A stretch of 64,000 nt of DNA, taken from NCBI GenBank assembly GCA_020698575.1, contig CM036241.1, positions 9,962,416-10,026,415 of the forward strand. The letters run 5' to 3'. Source of the DNA: Bostrychus sinensis. Taxonomy: Eukaryota > Chordata > Actinopteri > Gobiiformes > Eleotridae. This document shows, piece after piece, positions 1-13,150 of this stretch; position 1 is the first letter of the stretch, and every line of letters starts with the position of its first letter. The position numbers and the translations under genes were made by a program. The notes below the pieces were generated by a model, which was not told the origin of the DNA, made no database searches, and was given only the letters and a program-made list of their open reading frames with translations.

Positions 1-1078
1 CCTATGGTGTTTACGTTAGCTATGAGCAGGCTGCCAATTTGGGTTTTCTTACTGATTTTCAGCTTTTCACTTTCAGCTTGATTTATGAGCAGGCAATAAA
101 AAAACCAAAAATCTATATTGAGGTGAGAGACGCTACATTTTTTGGTTAAAAATCACAAAGCAAATAAGGAGTGGAGCATTTATACTAAGTCATACTGCAA
201 CATAGAACTCTTTTTTAAAGCAGACCCAGAGTTAAAGGTAATGCTGTAGAATCACGATATGTTAGTCACTGTCTGAGTATACACACACTGATGGTATATT
301 GCACTGTATTGATTGTTTAAATTTAACCTGATCCTAAAAAGCTCTTCCTGACCCATCGAGTCCTCCCTGATGTCTTCTCTAACGCAGCAGACACACTTTA
401 GGTGATGTGTATATTGACGTGAGTCCTCTGGGTGCTGTACACAGTATGTCCAGGTATGGATCTGCCCCCGTCCCGTTCCTCAGGGGTGCAGTTTTCAGGG
501 TTACCGCAGTGATAACCCCGGGGTCAGAGGAAGTGTGCCGGGGCGGGACCTCCCACACCTGCAGCGGCACACTCCCAGCAGACTGCACTTTTACAACTGC
601 ATGGGACGATTGTTTACCTCGTGCCTGTTTGTGGAGGAGCCAAGCAGAGATTTACAAGAACAAGCTGTTTACCAAGTCACAGAGAAGAGAAAGTTCACTT
701 CACAACCAACGACAACAAAATCTAATATTAAACTGAGAATTGAAAGTATTTTGGTTCATTTGAACAGAATGGTCTTTTATTGTCCCTCAGAAGTGTGTTC
801 ACAGATAATGACTCCTGGAAGTGTTCCTGATCCATGCAGTGATTTCCAGTTCAGAGTCATGCCTGTTTTTAATGCAGTGCCGCTTTAACAGTTATAAGCA
901 TCCAATAAAGTGAACTACATCTGAGGTGTTTTATAGATAATAGAGACTCTTTTTACCCAGTCATTGTACTGAAATGTTGCTTTTTAAGGTGAGACAGTTA
1001 CAGGTGAATGGGCAATTTCACAGATATCAATGTGAAACCTTTCTTATAGATTACTGACAAAAAGAAAGAAAAAATGTA
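1..1078. other. no gene recognised
   Basis: AT-rich sequence with a somewhat GC-richer patch at about 400-660. Short open frames exist on both strands there but match no family I recognise and show no supporting splice or start context. Confidence 0.5.
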
Positions 1079-1558
1079 GTGCTGGTTTTGAGTCATTTAA
1101 TGTTTTCATATGAAAATGATGCACTATATTTACCAGAGCACATCTCTGACCTGTTGGTCCCATATGAACCATCTGGGACTCTGAGGACCTCAGGGACAGG
1201 TCTCCTGCTGGTCCCAGAGTCAGGACTAAACTCAGTGAAGCAGCGTTTCAGTTTTCTGCAGCAAAAATCTGGACCAGCTTTCCTGACGATGTTAGACAGG
1301 CCTCTACTCTGACAATGTTCAAGTCCAGACCTAAAACTGTTCTTTAGCTGTGCATATGACAACTGAAAGTGTTTTAACTGCACTTTTCTCTTTAATTTAA
1401 TTTTAAATTGATTCTTAATTAGAATTTTGAAATTTGATTTTACTGTTTTAATTAGTAATTCTTATCTAGTGAACTTTTATCTTGTCTCTTTTTTCTGTAA
1501 AGCACTTTAAATTACTGTGTATAAATTGTGCTATACAAATAAACCTGCCTTGCCTTGC
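1079..1558 (+). pseudogene. LINE C-terminal ORF fragment and 3' end
   Basis: The plus strand encodes LPEHISDLLVPYEPSGTLRT then GLLLVPESGLNS, resembling the domain after reverse transcriptase in fish L2/Rex-type non-LTR retrotransposons, with an early stop. It is followed by an AT-rich 3' region ending in tgctatacaaataaacctg and a short (TTGCC)n tail at 1545-1558. A dead, 5'-truncated copy. Confidence 0.7.
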
Positions 1559-2517
1559 CTATGTGTAAAAAATTGTAAATATTGCAAACTAACTTAAAAA
1601 AACAAAACAAAAAAAAAAACACTAAATCTGAATAATGGATAGAGCCTGGTTTAAAATTCTTGGTTCATTTTGCTGACACGTAACATAAAAAGGCTTTTAC
1701 AGAGGGGATTATGGACTATCTTATATATAAAATATTGCCATTGTCTTAAAATAAAACAAATTTCGCCTTGGTTTCAGGAGTAAAATGCCGAATAAATCAG
1801 GCTAAGAATTACATATTAACAAATCCCTCTGTAAACACCTTCATAATAGAGTTAAGTACAAGACTGGCAAACTAAAATTCCTCAATATGTTTTCCTTGGA
1901 GATTTGGATGCAATTGTTGATAAGGGTGCTTCTCATATGAATGCCAGTCAGTGAGCACTCTGCTTGTTTACTAACTACAAAGATCAACAGGTTGGCCCCT
2001 AAAGATGAAATTCAATCTGTTTTCTTCCTGTGCAAGGCCTGGGATGCTTATTGTCCCGTCTTTATTTGTCTCTTCCTGACTCTCCTCTTGGTGTTTTGTG
2101 TTTCTGTCTTGGACCAAACTCCCAAAGGCTCATTTTGTTTGGTCCATCCTCCTAACTCCTGCTGTGTTTGAGACTGACTTGTCACTCTTCTGTTGCTCTG
2201 TGCCGGTGGCCCGGTCTCATCTTACCCTCCCAGGTGTCCCAGATGTGGCTGCTCTGTGTACTGCACATTCTCCGTCACCTAAAATACCACATCCCCCTCT
2301 GTTTTTCACATCCTCACCGTAATGCTTATGCGCAGGGAGATAACTTTTGATTATTGCCTTACTTTTATTTTAATTTGAGTTTATGTCAGATTGGTGCTTT
2401 GTTTCTTTCTTTTCTATCTCTCTTTTTCTTTTTTTCTCTACTGTCTTGTGGTGTGAGCAGTTAGAGTCAGCACTGAAGTGGTATTTTTCCAGTCAGACTT
2501 GCTCCCACCATTACTCC

Positions 2518-2554
<37 letters not shown>

Positions 2555-3039
2555 ATGTACGAGCTTGGACTCAACCAATGAAAGTGTCCCTGACCTAAAT
2601 GAGACCGCCCCTCATTTGTTCTGCGCGACAGAGAGGCACAGAGTGACACATGTAAACAACTGAGGAAAACATTAGGAACAGTATTTTAAACCATCAAAGA
2701 CACACGTTCATAGAGTAAATTAGCCGAGTTTATTAACATTTAGTGCTATTAGCCACTGATGAGAGTGTGTCTTTGTTCCCACAGCTCTTTGTTTTCATCC
2801 CTACGTTTTTGTCTAACCATAAACCCCAACCCTTGTGACCCCTTGCTGACATATGTTTAATGTCATGGTGTAAAGTGTACATTTGCTACTTGCTAAAAGC
2901 CATGAAATCATCGCCTCCTGCTTTACCCACCATCCCAAATCATACAGTTTTAAGCTAACGTAGGCTATCGTCTGTTCCTCTGTTGCATCTTACTTGTTTC
3001 TTATCAACCATAGCCACAACAACCAGTCAAATTAGTTAT
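1559..3039. other. no gene recognised; contains poly(A)
   Basis: No coding or repeat family recognised apart from an A33 homopolymer at 2521-2553. Open frames around the homopolymer are artefacts of low complexity. Confidence 0.5.
2521..2553 (+). repeat. poly(A) tract, 33 bp
   Basis: Uninterrupted run of 33 A. It could be the tail of an old retroposon, but no element body was recognised upstream. Confidence 0.9.
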
Positions 3040-3501
3040 TTAATGGAGCCATTTTATTCTTTTTTAAGGCTTTCTGGACACTTTTGCATTAGTATTTCAC
3101 ATCTTATAATTTAAAATAATGTATATGTATGAAAAACGTCTTTTGTTGGGGAGCTATTACTTTGAGTTTGCAGAGAACACTTTAGGGATTAGGAGTCAGT
3201 CGCCCCCTGCTGGAAATGGTGGGAAATAGAGATGACTATTTAGCATGGCTGTTAGCAAAATGACGCTAACAGATATAATAAAGGCATTTTAAGTGCTGAA
3301 ATGATCAGAACGAGCCCGGTGACAGCATATGGGTTTTAGAAACAGCTCTTGAGAAGGGCAGCGGCTCAGCAAACAGGATTACTCAAAAATGCGTGAATGG
3401 AAGAAAATACTACTCCAGGTCTGTTTTTGAGGTGGAGACAACATTATAACAGGGTTAAAAGCTCAAAAAAAAGTTGGTTTAGCAGGATAGGGGACCTTTA
3501 A
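3040..3501 (-). mobile_element. TTAA-flanked MITE, copy 1
   Basis: Bounded by TTAA at 3040-3043 and 3498-3501. Ends read TTAATGGAGCCATTTTATTC and ataggggacctttaa. The interior shares tcttttgttggggagct, cccctgctgg and gctgttagca with the copies at 49404, 52890 and 58989. TTAA target sites suggest a piggyBac-type origin, which is inference. Confidence 0.7.
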
Positions 3502-4339
3502 AAACACCTTATATAGCATTTTTAGTTTGCTCATTCAACAAAACAAATGAGAAAGACTGACTTATTGTTGGCTAATGCACACAGTTTTCGATGCTTGCTC
3601 TTGCTCATGTTTAATTAGAAATACAATGAGATGGCCTAATCAAGCTGTGAGCATACTAGTCCATAAAAGCTCTGCATAAAATTAATGTGACTGGTGCACC
3701 TTTTTTACGTTTCCCCTTATTGTTAACAGATGCATAAACACATGCTTTCACCCCACAGGCATTTCGTATATTTGTATGATTTGCCAACTTGAGCTCATTG
3801 AAATTTTTGTGTTGTTGTATTGAGAGAGTGCCACGGTGCCAACCAGCCCGCAGCTCTCACCCCAGCTCTGAGGGTGTGTGCTGGGAAAGTATGCTCTGTG
3901 TGTCACTGTCTATATTTGATCCTGGGAATCTGTGCTGCGGTGAGCCAGAGTTCAGACCGGGAGCTTTATTCTGGAGGGGCCCTGGTGTAGTCAGTGATTA
4001 GACTTACCACAGGTCGATATTACTGAATTAACTTTAAACTTCAAACTCCGCCCCTCTGTGGTCACATGGTGAAGCCATTTTCTCTATGACTGCAATTTGT
4101 GCAGCATTAAAGTAGCTCTGTGTTACTTTACAGAGCCCCAAGCTTATTCTAGATGATTAATAAAAACATGAATCTTGTTCCTTTTCATTTTTTTAGCAAT
4201 TTGAGAATGACATGCTCTGGTTAAAAATGATAAAGTAACAGCTAATCTAATCCTTTTTTTCTCAGCCCATGGGTTTCCATTACCAAAAGAGGTTTAAAGT
4301 AGAGACCTGCACAGACTTTTCAATCCCGCTTCCACTCAT
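3502..4339. other. no gene recognised
   Basis: AT-rich, no coding signal or repeat family recognised. Confidence 0.45.
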
Positions 4340-4860
4340 ATAGTATGATGGATTGGATTTATAATTTGCTTCATTATTCATTCACACTTGGTGGTGGTGA
4401 GCTCAACACATTCATACATAAGCAAGGTGGGTGAAGTGTCTTGCCCAAGGACACAACAATAGTATGTAATGCCTGCCCCATTGTTTGCATAAAAAAATAA
4501 ATGTTTTTAGTAAGTTTTCCACAAGATCAGCAGAGTTTTGCAGTCTTTTGAACATAATCAAAGAAAAAAAAGCACTTTACCATCTTAAATGTTTTGTATG
4601 ATGCCATTTTACTACAAAATTAAAAATAGGAAACAATGGAAACAGAGCTGTACATTGTTTTTTTGGATAAATTAATGGAGGCAGACTGGATGTAGAGGGC
4701 TTGTTGATTGGTCAGTGAGCGGGGCTTCATGGGAGAGGCGGAGTTTTATGAAACTGAGTGTTTTGAGGCCTCAGAAACTTAGCGTCAGAGAATACAAAAC
4801 ATGAATAAAACAAAATACAACTTCAGGAATGCTTTTTAGTGAGGGAATAACATTATAAGG
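4340..4860. repeat. SINE/LINE-tail fragment followed by partial TTAA-type MITE
   Basis: 4340-4475 carries ttggatttata, ggtggtggtgagct and cttgcccaaggacacaacaa, an inverted fragment of the SINE family seen at 25755 and 50990. About 4510-4855 shares cttgttgattggtcagtg, gagtgttttgaggcctcag and gggaataacattataa with the elements at 57645 and 63444. Confidence 0.6.
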
Positions 4861-5631
4861 AAGGTGGTAGGAAACTGAGAAAAGTCAATTCTGCATAACA
4901 CAGACCTTTTAGTGTAAAAGTGACGGTCATCAACAACAAAATCAAGAACATAAAGCATTCTATAGTTCTGGCCGAAAAGTACTGTAGCTATTATAACACA
5001 CCTTTCCCATGCAAAACCCAGTGCATATAATCCTGATTTAATTTGGTTTGGTTGAGGACTGAGTGGCCTCCCCTCCTGCTGCTCTCTCCAGCTCTTCACA
5101 CCTGTCTGTCTCTGGGGATCGGACTGAGGCTCTGCCATCACAGAGCTCCCACCGAGAGCTCACCAGCTGGCAGCTCTTTCACTGCAATCAGGGAGAGGAC
5201 CATATGCACCAAACTGAATCAGCTCAGGTTTCACTCACCTACAGAAAGGATAACAGAGGAAAGGCCAGACAGGGCTTTTGCAGTGACAGCTAATAACAAA
5301 TACTAGGGGTAAAAGGCTTTAAAACATACTTCCTGTAATAGGGAAAGGTGATTACATGCCACACAAGTCCAGGACCAAAAAGGGCTGAAATAAGAGATGT
5401 CTTTGAGAAATGCTGTGATAAACGAACACTTAATGGTGGTTATGCTTAGACTAATTGAAATAGGAGCTCAGTTCAAAAGTGAAAACACACCACTCTCATT
5501 GCCACCATGTTCATTTTCACAATAAGGCGACCAGAGAACACAAATATAAGGGCCCAAGCAGCCCAAGCAGGTAAAGAGCCCTGAGAAATAATTGGTGAAT
5601 TTAAACACAACAGTGGTTCCAGTACTTACTA
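4861..5631. other. no gene recognised
   Basis: Several overlapping short open frames (for example around 5043-5306) but no recognisable protein, and no consistent coding strand. Confidence 0.45.
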
Positions 5632-6010
5632 CACTATATTTCCAAAAGTATTCACTCACCCACCCAAATAACTGAATTGGGATTATGGTGTGGAGTTGTT
5701 TTTTAGGAGCTAGGTTTGGTCCCTTATTTCTAATGAAAGGAAATCTGAATGCTTCTGCAGACCAAAAGATTTTTTATAGAATTCCATGCTCCCAACTTTG
5801 TGGGAACACCACTTCCTGTTCCAACATGACTGCACCACTGCACAAAGCACGGTCCATAAAGGACATGGATGAGTGAGTCTGGTGTGGAAGAAGTTGACCG
5901 AACCTGCACAGAGTCCTGACCTCAACCTGACAGAACACCTTTGGGATGAATTAGAGCGAAGACTGCGAGCCAGGCCTTCTCGTCCAACATCAGTGTCTGA
6001 CACTGGATGA
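5632..6010 (+). mobile_element. Tc1-like transposon remnant with transposase fragment
   Basis: Starts after TA with the Tc1-type terminus cactatatttccaaaagta. After an internal deletion the plus strand encodes a decayed C-terminal transposase piece (MVWSCFLGARFGPL..., then HKARSIKDMDE with stops and frameshifts) and later hlwdeler-type sequence near 5940. The right terminus is replaced by palindromic sequence. Non-functional. Confidence 0.8.
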
Positions 6011-6155
6011 GAACGTCAGACACTGACACATCTATCTATGTACGTCAGACACATGTCTGACGTATATAGACATGTGTCTATCTGTATGATATGGGCCCAC
6101 CCAAAGGGTGTCATGGGTATCATGGGTATGACCCACCCTTTGGGTGGGCCCACAT
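6011..6155. repeat. nested palindromes
   Basis: TACGTCAGACA / TGTCTGACGTA form an inverted pair around 6040-6063. A perfect 19-bp inverted repeat TGGGCCCACCCAAAGGGTG (6092-6110) pairs with 6134-6152 across a 23-nt loop that itself contains a repeated catgggtat. Confidence 0.85.
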
Positions 6156-8455
6156 GTCAACTAGTGTTGCTATACATTTATATAGATAACAGCCTTCAGT
6201 CTTAGTTAAAAATAGGAAATTAGACTGAGACTAAATCAAAACTAAACTAAAACATTAAAATTGGCTGTTTGTAGAGCTGAATGCTAAAAAAAGAAAAAAA
6301 AATTCTAAAGTAATCTTGATGAAGTAGGCTAACCTATAAATATCAAACAGAAATACTGCAACTTCACAATGAAAGTACATGAACATAAAAACAAACTCTG
6401 TCCAGATGACCTTCTTGTTTAACCTTTATAATGAACATAAAAGTTTGGAAAAAATGCAAAAGAACAATCACTGCAATGGTGTCACATGGCGCTCTGCTCA
6501 CCCCCAACCACAGGACCATCTCCTGTTTAAACTCAAATCCTCCTGATTCATTCACAACTCACAGGTCAGGAGAGAGTCAGGAGGACATGTCTGTAAAACT
6601 GACCAGCTTTACAGCAACTCACAGTGCTTTGTTCAGCCTTACAATGGATTGGATTTATATAGCGCCTTTGTAGACAATGACAACAATACAAAGTACATTT
6701 GTCCAGTTATCTATTTACTCCACAGTCACACACTGGTGGTGGTCAGCTGCCCTGGACATTCATCAGTGCCACACACACTGGAGGCAATATTTGATCTGGT
6801 GAAATGAATAAAATGTTCTTATGTGAAAATGTAGAAAAGATCTAGGTTTATTGTTGTTCATTGGTTGCTGGTTACATGCTAATTTCTTACTTTTATGTGT
6901 TTTCCTTTTGTCTTGTATTCTTTTGATAAATTGTGCACTATGAACTATTCACTTGCTTGAAATAAATGAAATAATACCAAAAAATCTGGGTGAAGTATGG
7001 AGTGGGTTATGGGAATTAAACAACAACCTTCGGGTTAGTGGGCAACGGGCTCTGAGCTTAGCTATTGCCTATGGTGACTGCCTCAAAAAGTACAGAAAGT
7101 GGGATGATTTGGTGGAGGGATGGCCTCGAGAAATAAATCTTTTGATACAAATCTAACTTACCAACTTACTGAGATACAAGTTGTTGTTTAGAGCCTATTA
7201 AAACAAATAATGTGCTGTTCTCAGTCTCAAAAAACATCTTTTGCAAAGTAATGTCTTTACTGAGACTTTATTCAGTGGAATAAAAAAGATGGAACAGAAA
7301 AAAATCAAAGCACACAAACACAAGGGCAGCAACACACCAACCATATTCCAACCTATCAAGATGGGACACCCACAAATATTTAGGATTACTAACCTTACTT
7401 CTTAGCTTGAATCTCTCTTTTAATGAGATCCACTGAGCACAAATGAAAAAGTGGGACATTATCTTAATCACTGGGACGGGGGGACAGAGGACTAAATGGC
7501 TGTGCAGGACATCCACAAATGGGACAGGTGGTCACTCTGCCATCATATATGCTGTATATAGTCTGAACATGGCAACTACTAACTACTGATAAATAATCTG
7601 CTCCCTACACTGATGGGCAGCAGAGGACAGTGGAGTTTTGCCGCCAGGAAAAACTATTTCTACACAAAATACCATTAATATAGCTGTGTAAAAAAATTAG
7701 GTAATTTAAGGACTATTTAATAAAATAACACAACGTCTGGCTTACTTCCTTTTCTGCTGACGCTGCAGACAGAAACTCATAAAACAGTGATAACCCACAG
7801 CTGTCATGGTTTTCCTAATTTGGTCTTGGATAGCCGGAGTAAAAAGCCTTCTGCTCCATATCCGCGGCTCTTGCTATTGTTTAGATAAGTTCTGGCTATA
7901 GGGAGTCACACACTGAAGTTAACCACACTTGTCCTTATATAGACTCAGCCCGCTTTGTTTGGCTTCAGCCTCTCTTTGCCTCAGAGCAGCAGACAGTGAA
8001 CAGTCTACAGAGGTCTACAAGGTCAGATTTTTACTAATGCACTCTTCTTAGACTTGTTATGGTCCCTCTGGTCGTGTCCTACACTGTCACACGACTTGTA
8101 TTGTGACCACTGCTTAACCCAGTCCCAGTGGCTGCAGGAGAAGGTGTTGTAAAAGTGCAGCTAATGACCAGTCTGTCGCAAATGACCCTTCTATTGATCC
8201 AGTGCCACCACACCGGCATCTGCTCTGGGCTAATGGAGAGAAGTTTGAAGTGTACAAATGTGAGGCGGACTGCTGTAAAAGCACTTCTCCTAATGGTGTT
8301 AACAGGGAGCTGTTGTTTTGAGACAGGTACAAATGAAAAGGCATTATGTGTGAGGGGAAACAAACAGAGGAGCACAATGACAATAACATAAATAGCAGAG
8401 TGTAAGAGACATTAACAATTCATGACCGTATTAGTAACACAAACAAAACTTTCTT
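6156..8455. other. no gene; one SINE-like fragment
   Basis: About 6645-6800 has ttggatttatatagcgcc and cacactggtggtggtcagct, part of the SINE/LINE-tail family seen elsewhere here. The rest (6156-6640, 6800-8455) has only short open frames without recognisable products. Confidence 0.45.
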
Positions 8456-8600
8456 ACCTTTAGGCTTTTCCCTTCTGGGGTCATCACAGCAGATAATCGG
8501 TCTCCTAGAGCAGTGATTTGCACTCATTTTGCATATTTTACACGAAATGCCCTTCCTGATACAGCCATGTCCATTTCTCAGGCTTGGGACTGGCACAAAG
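8456..8600 (-). repeat. LINE-derived repeat fragment
   Basis: Contains cttttcccttctggggtcat followed by cacagcagataatcg and atgcccttcctgat, a widespread teleost repeat also seen at 51477-51610. Fragmentary, no intact reading frame. Confidence 0.55.
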
Positions 8601-8759
8601 AGTACACTGGCTTGCAATAAAATGTTATTTCATTTAACTTGCTATTTTCAGAAACATATTTCCTGTCATCCTTTTGAATTATTTGCTTTTTAAAGCAACA
8701 CAAAGTAACTTGTGATCAAGAACAGTGCAATACAAGTGAATTTGTTGAGCTGAATTTTT

Positions 8760-9036
8760 TTCTTTTATACTTTCTTGTCCCTGTAGGTAAATTCATTCTC
8801 TGCATTTGATCCACCCTTCAGTGCTGCTGGGGCGACCTGACCCATCTCCAGCTCCTGAGCACCGAGCTGGAGGATTAGCCTGTTGTACATGTTTTTAGGT
8901 TGATGGAGGAAACTCACCCAGACAAAGGGAGAACATGCAAACTCCAGACAGGACGGCCCCACACGGTCTGGGAATCAAACTCGGGACTTTCTTGCTGTGA
9001 GGCAAGAGTGCTAACCACTAAGCCACCATGCTGCCA
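8760..9036. repeat. teleost interspersed repeat fragment
   Basis: Contains gggagaacatgcaaactcca, gaatcaaactcgggac and gtgctaaccactaagccacc, characteristic of a high-copy fish retroposon family also present near 10520, 13650, 19622, 26525, 34243 and 46377. Confidence 0.7.
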
Positions 9037-9248
9037 ATGTTTATTCCACATCATTTATTTTCCAGAAATTAAGTAATGACAGAAAAAAATGTTTTTTTAG
9101 TTTGTGTTTTGCTTGTATTTTTAGTTTGTTTTACACTTTGTCTCTTTCTTTCTTTCATTTCCTTTCTCTGACAAAATCTATTTGTTCTCTTCACTGGTAT
9201 TGCCATGGCATTGTTTCTGAAAATGCAATGTTATAAATATATGTATAT

Positions 9249-9420
9249 TTAGCGACAGTGGCACAGTGGGTTAAGTGTTTGAACCATGGTCTGTGGTTCG
9301 ATCCTCCCTTGGAGTACATATTCTCATTGTGTCCCTGGGCAAGACTTTTTACCCACATTGCCTTCTCCAGTTACAGTATGTGAATAAAACCTGTCCTGGT
9401 TCAATGTGGCCACCCCAAAA
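9249..9420 (+). repeat. tRNA-derived SINE fragment
   Basis: The tRNA-like head has GTGGGTTAAG (A-box region) and TGGTTCGATCC (B box), followed by attgtgtccctgggcaagac shared with the SINEs at 25755 and 50990. Not a functional tRNA gene. Confidence 0.7.
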
Positions 9421-10519
9421 AAAGCAGTCGAAAGATACAAAAATATATGCAGTATGTATATTTAGCCACCAGCAAGCTCTACCTAGGAGTGACTGACCCA
9501 CCCCCTTGAGTTACACAGTGATAAAAAAATGAGAAAGTGAAGCACTCAGGAGTTGGCGGAAGAACAGTTCGTCCCATTAAGACTTGATCTACTGCTAAAA
9601 TTATTTTCTAAAACTTTAAGGTCCATTTAATTCACTCCGGTCCAGAGGGCTGGGGTGCTGGAACATAAAAATATATCAAGTTTCATTCATTTATATTTGT
9701 TTCATTAGATCAAAAGGCATTATATTTGACTGATGTTCTGGCAGGTATATGATGTGCACTGGGCTGAGGCGACAGAGCGCCCACTACAAAGAGCCCAGAG
9801 AGAGGGGCACATGTCACCTTAGGGGTCAGAGGTCAAGAGGAGCCACACTTCCTGTAGCTCACACTGTGGGCCCCCGCTGGTTCTTCATTGTTCAGATTCA
9901 TCATCCGGACTCTCACTGTGGCCATTAAAGACCAAAGAGGATCGCACCAAACCAGATGTTTCAACCTCAAAAGTCCAGGAGTCTGTAATTCTGATTGAGA
10001 TACCACTGGAGCTAATAAAGGAATCTGAAAAACTACTCAGATTAGCTGTGCTCTAAGTCTTGTTTGTGTTAGCCATTTAGCTTTCAACCCTTTGATGAAA
10101 AACCTGAATGTCTATTGATTGATTTCAGGACATCTGTGTGTTTCTTTCAAGTCTTCAAAATGGCGCATCCTTCAAGTGTGCTGTCAACTTTACAGGTCAT
10201 GCAAGGTTCTGACTGAATATTTTTTTTCTCCAGAATACTTGGAAATGGTCACGTAATGTAACCAGCAGTCAGCGAACACATTTTAAGCGGATAATGGTTT
10301 TAAAACTTAGCTTAGACGGTGAAGCTAACACCCAGAAGAGGACGGATATAGCGTAGCGTATGCCTCACACATAATTTAGCTGTCACTGCTCTGACCACAG
10401 CTGACATCACTGAGCAGCTATTAGAGGTAAATGTGGTTCTCCAGAGCAAAATGCACAAGGACGTACAACTGTATTATAAATGTGTTGCCTGGAGTTGAAG
10501 ACTAGCTTTCATTCTGGAG
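9421..10519. other. no gene recognised
   Basis: No coding or repeat family recognised. Confidence 0.45.
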
Positions 10520-10735
10520 CTTATCCCAGCAACTTTAGGTCTGAGGTGGCCCGTTACGTACACAGACAGACAACCTCCTAACACATGGATGTCTTTGGAC
10601 AGTGGTAGGAAGCCAGAGGGAATCCACAATAACACAGAGAGGACATGCAGACTCCACTATTTCTTGCACTGAAGTAGCAAGAAATAAGGCAGGCTAGGGA
10701 TTAAACCAAAATACTTTTAGCTTTGAGGCAGCCAT
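10520..10735 (+). repeat. teleost interspersed repeat fragment
   Basis: Shares ggagcttatcccagcaactt, tgtctttggacagtgg, ggaagccagaggg and ggacatgcagactcca with the better-preserved copy at 46377-46678. Confidence 0.7.
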
Positions 10736-10996
10736 GCATCCTCAGGAACAATGGTACCCCCTCAACTCCTCACACTTGAAGACGATTCTTCAAAAAGTGG
10801 TCCTAAAAACAAATTTTTTCCCATTTTTTTCCATAAGAACTCTGTCACACATATTATACAAAGACTATATGATTTGTAAATATGCAAAATGTCTATATTT
10901 TTATATATTCTGTTGTATTTCATTCATAGTATTTTAGTGTTTATAACTATTCTATACCTGTATTACCTTTTAGTAAGTGTTTTTTGCAAAAAAAAA

Positions 10997-11061
10997 AAAA
11001 AGAGCTACTGTGACCAAGTAATTTCCCTTGCAGATCAATAAAGTCTGTCTAAGTCTAAGTC
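10997..11061 (+). repeat. LINE 3' tail
   Basis: Carries aagtaatttcccttgcagat followed by caataaagtctgtc and a short (taagtc)n tail, typical of the 3' end of fish non-LTR elements; it appears to sit inside or next to a hAT-like copy. Confidence 0.55.
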
Positions 11062-11513
11062 TATGCACTTTCTTAAAAAAAAAAAAACTAATTCTCTTGC
11101 ATTTTTTTAAATTTTTTTCAAATTTATGATGACAATGAAATAAATAATAATCCACTTGCCTTTAAAATAAAAATATAACATGACATATAATTATTTATAA
11201 CATAGGATTATGTGTTTTATTGTATATTAAATGTTCAAAACAAAACAAAAACTTTTAAATAATAATCTTAATTTCCATTTAAATTTACCATGAAGAAAAA
11301 ATTTAAATCTTTTGAATAACTGAGCTATTAAACCAAAAAAAAGTGTCACAAAGTATAATATAATTTTTTTTTTTTTTTTTTTTTAGCAGTTTCACCTACT
11401 CATTAGAAACTTGAGCATGTCTTGCATAACTTCAGTGTTCAGTATGAAAGGATTGCAAATATTTTTTGTGAATTCCGCATAGGGGTCCCCGTACCCCTGG
11501 TTGAGAAACACTG
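11060..11513 (-). mobile_element. hAT-like element (family A), right part
   Basis: Ends with gtacccctggttgagaaaca then ctg, the inverse of a hAT-type terminus CAGTGTTTCTCAACC. The interior (actaattctcttgcattttt, ctttaaaataaaaa) matches the copy at 22890-23352. The left terminus is not clear. A T-run lies at 11366-11384. Confidence 0.6.
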
Positions 11514-13150
11514 TTCTATAAGACTGTTTTTTTCTTCTTAAATGTTTTATGCAATGGAAAACCAAAACAGTGACCCAAAATGTACAAGTCTACAAATGAG
11601 TATTGGTCAGGTCTTCATGTTTTTCTCATTTGTTTACATGTGACAATAAACCACAAAATCCAGATGAAGTATTATCTCCAACCACTTCTGTGTTTTAGAA
11701 AAGATCATCATCACCATGGAGAATGTCTAACTGAGGTGCTGTGAATTAGGGAAGGAGCCTATTTCAGTTGAACAAAATAAACAAATTATGAATATCACTT
11801 TAGTTTAGAATTTGGGAAAGTTTAGATACAGTTAGTGTGCCTTGTTTTTCAGTGATGGTGGAGTTTACCGCAGCAGTTTTAATCAGTGATAGCCAATGAA
11901 CCATAAGCATCTATCGCCTGTCAGTCCCAGTAGTGGATCCTCCTACAGTGGTTCTTCATGAGGGTTACCTTTTTTTTTTCTTTTGAGTGTGTCTTTACCG
12001 AGATGGAGGGTCTAAGGACAGGGGATGATGTCCTGGGACACTCTATTTGCCTGTTTGATTGTGTGCCACCGACAGACTTAATGGAGCCCCGGACAAAACC
12101 TCTAGAGTGGAGCCTTCCCCCTTCCCTATATATAATTGAACTATAGAAGGACAAATTTTGGGGCCCCCTGACCTTGAAGCCTGGGACAAATGCCCTGGTT
12201 GCCCTGGTTAACTTCCCTATGTGTTTTTTTAGTATGTCTATTTCCTAAGTCCTCTGAAGCAGCTGTTGTTATTGGGCTATATGTAAAACTTAATTCAATA
12301 AATAATCCTAAAAAAAAGATGAATTTACTTTATATTAATTACTGGCCAATCATGCAAGTCCGCTGATTTATTTCTCACAAAGTATCACCACTTTTGTTGC
12401 TCTTGACATCATTGTAGCAGAAGCTGCACTTCTGAATATTGTAAATGGGACGCTTATTTAGGGTAACGCAAGGTAGCACCCCTTTTTCCAACAAAAACAG
12501 ACCTGTTCTGACCAAACCTGTAGCATGCCACACTGTTTATGGCTTTTTATAACATTTTATGGCTTCATATTTGCATCACTCTGAATACAGCCTAAATTCT
12601 CCCTGAGTAACCATAATCTGCAACAGAGAAAGTACATTGCATAGACTAAACTCCTGCTCTGGTTACTTTTGGCATTGACCAAATGGAACTTGACCTAAAT
12701 CGCTGTTGAATTCAGCTGAGGCTGCAGTAAAAACTTCAAACGCAGCCTGCCTTTAGGTTTTACTGCTCAGAGGAATGTGGATGTTAATTGCTCCGGTGCA
12801 TTTGATGTGTGTTAAATGAGTGCAGTGTTATGGAGTGACAAATGACCAGCAGCAGCAGCAGCAGCAGTGGGCCCAGTCTGTGTCAACACTGCTTCTATCT
12901 GCTTTATTTACTCAGGTAAGACTCATGTGGTTCTATTTAAATACATGAGGTGAATAGGCTGAGCTGACAAATGCAACAGAAATGCACTCCTGATTTAATC
13001 AAACTGTTGTGACAAATGAGAGAAGTACGTTGTTGTTGAGCAGACTCCAGTCAGTTTGATCAGGGCCTTGTACTGAGATGTTGGATTAGTTTTTTCTTTT
13101 TATATCTTTATGTATTAAACAGCTCACATGCTCTGCGCCTGGAGTTAGCA
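11514..13150. other. no gene; short (CAG)n
   Basis: No coding sequence recognised. A (CAG)7 trinucleotide run lies at about 12847-12867. Confidence 0.45.

Noticed and set aside
407..888. Overlapping plus-strand frames of 109 and 117 codons, and a minus frame of 69
   Set aside because: No recognisable product, no splice sites consistent with an exon, and both strands equally open.
4836..5306. Open frames on both strands (101, 87 and 76 codons)
   Set aside because: Mutually overlapping, no recognisable domain, low coding character.
6953..7156. 67-codon plus-strand frame that might be a retroelement reverse-transcriptase remnant
   Set aside because: No motif I could name with confidence; left unannotated.
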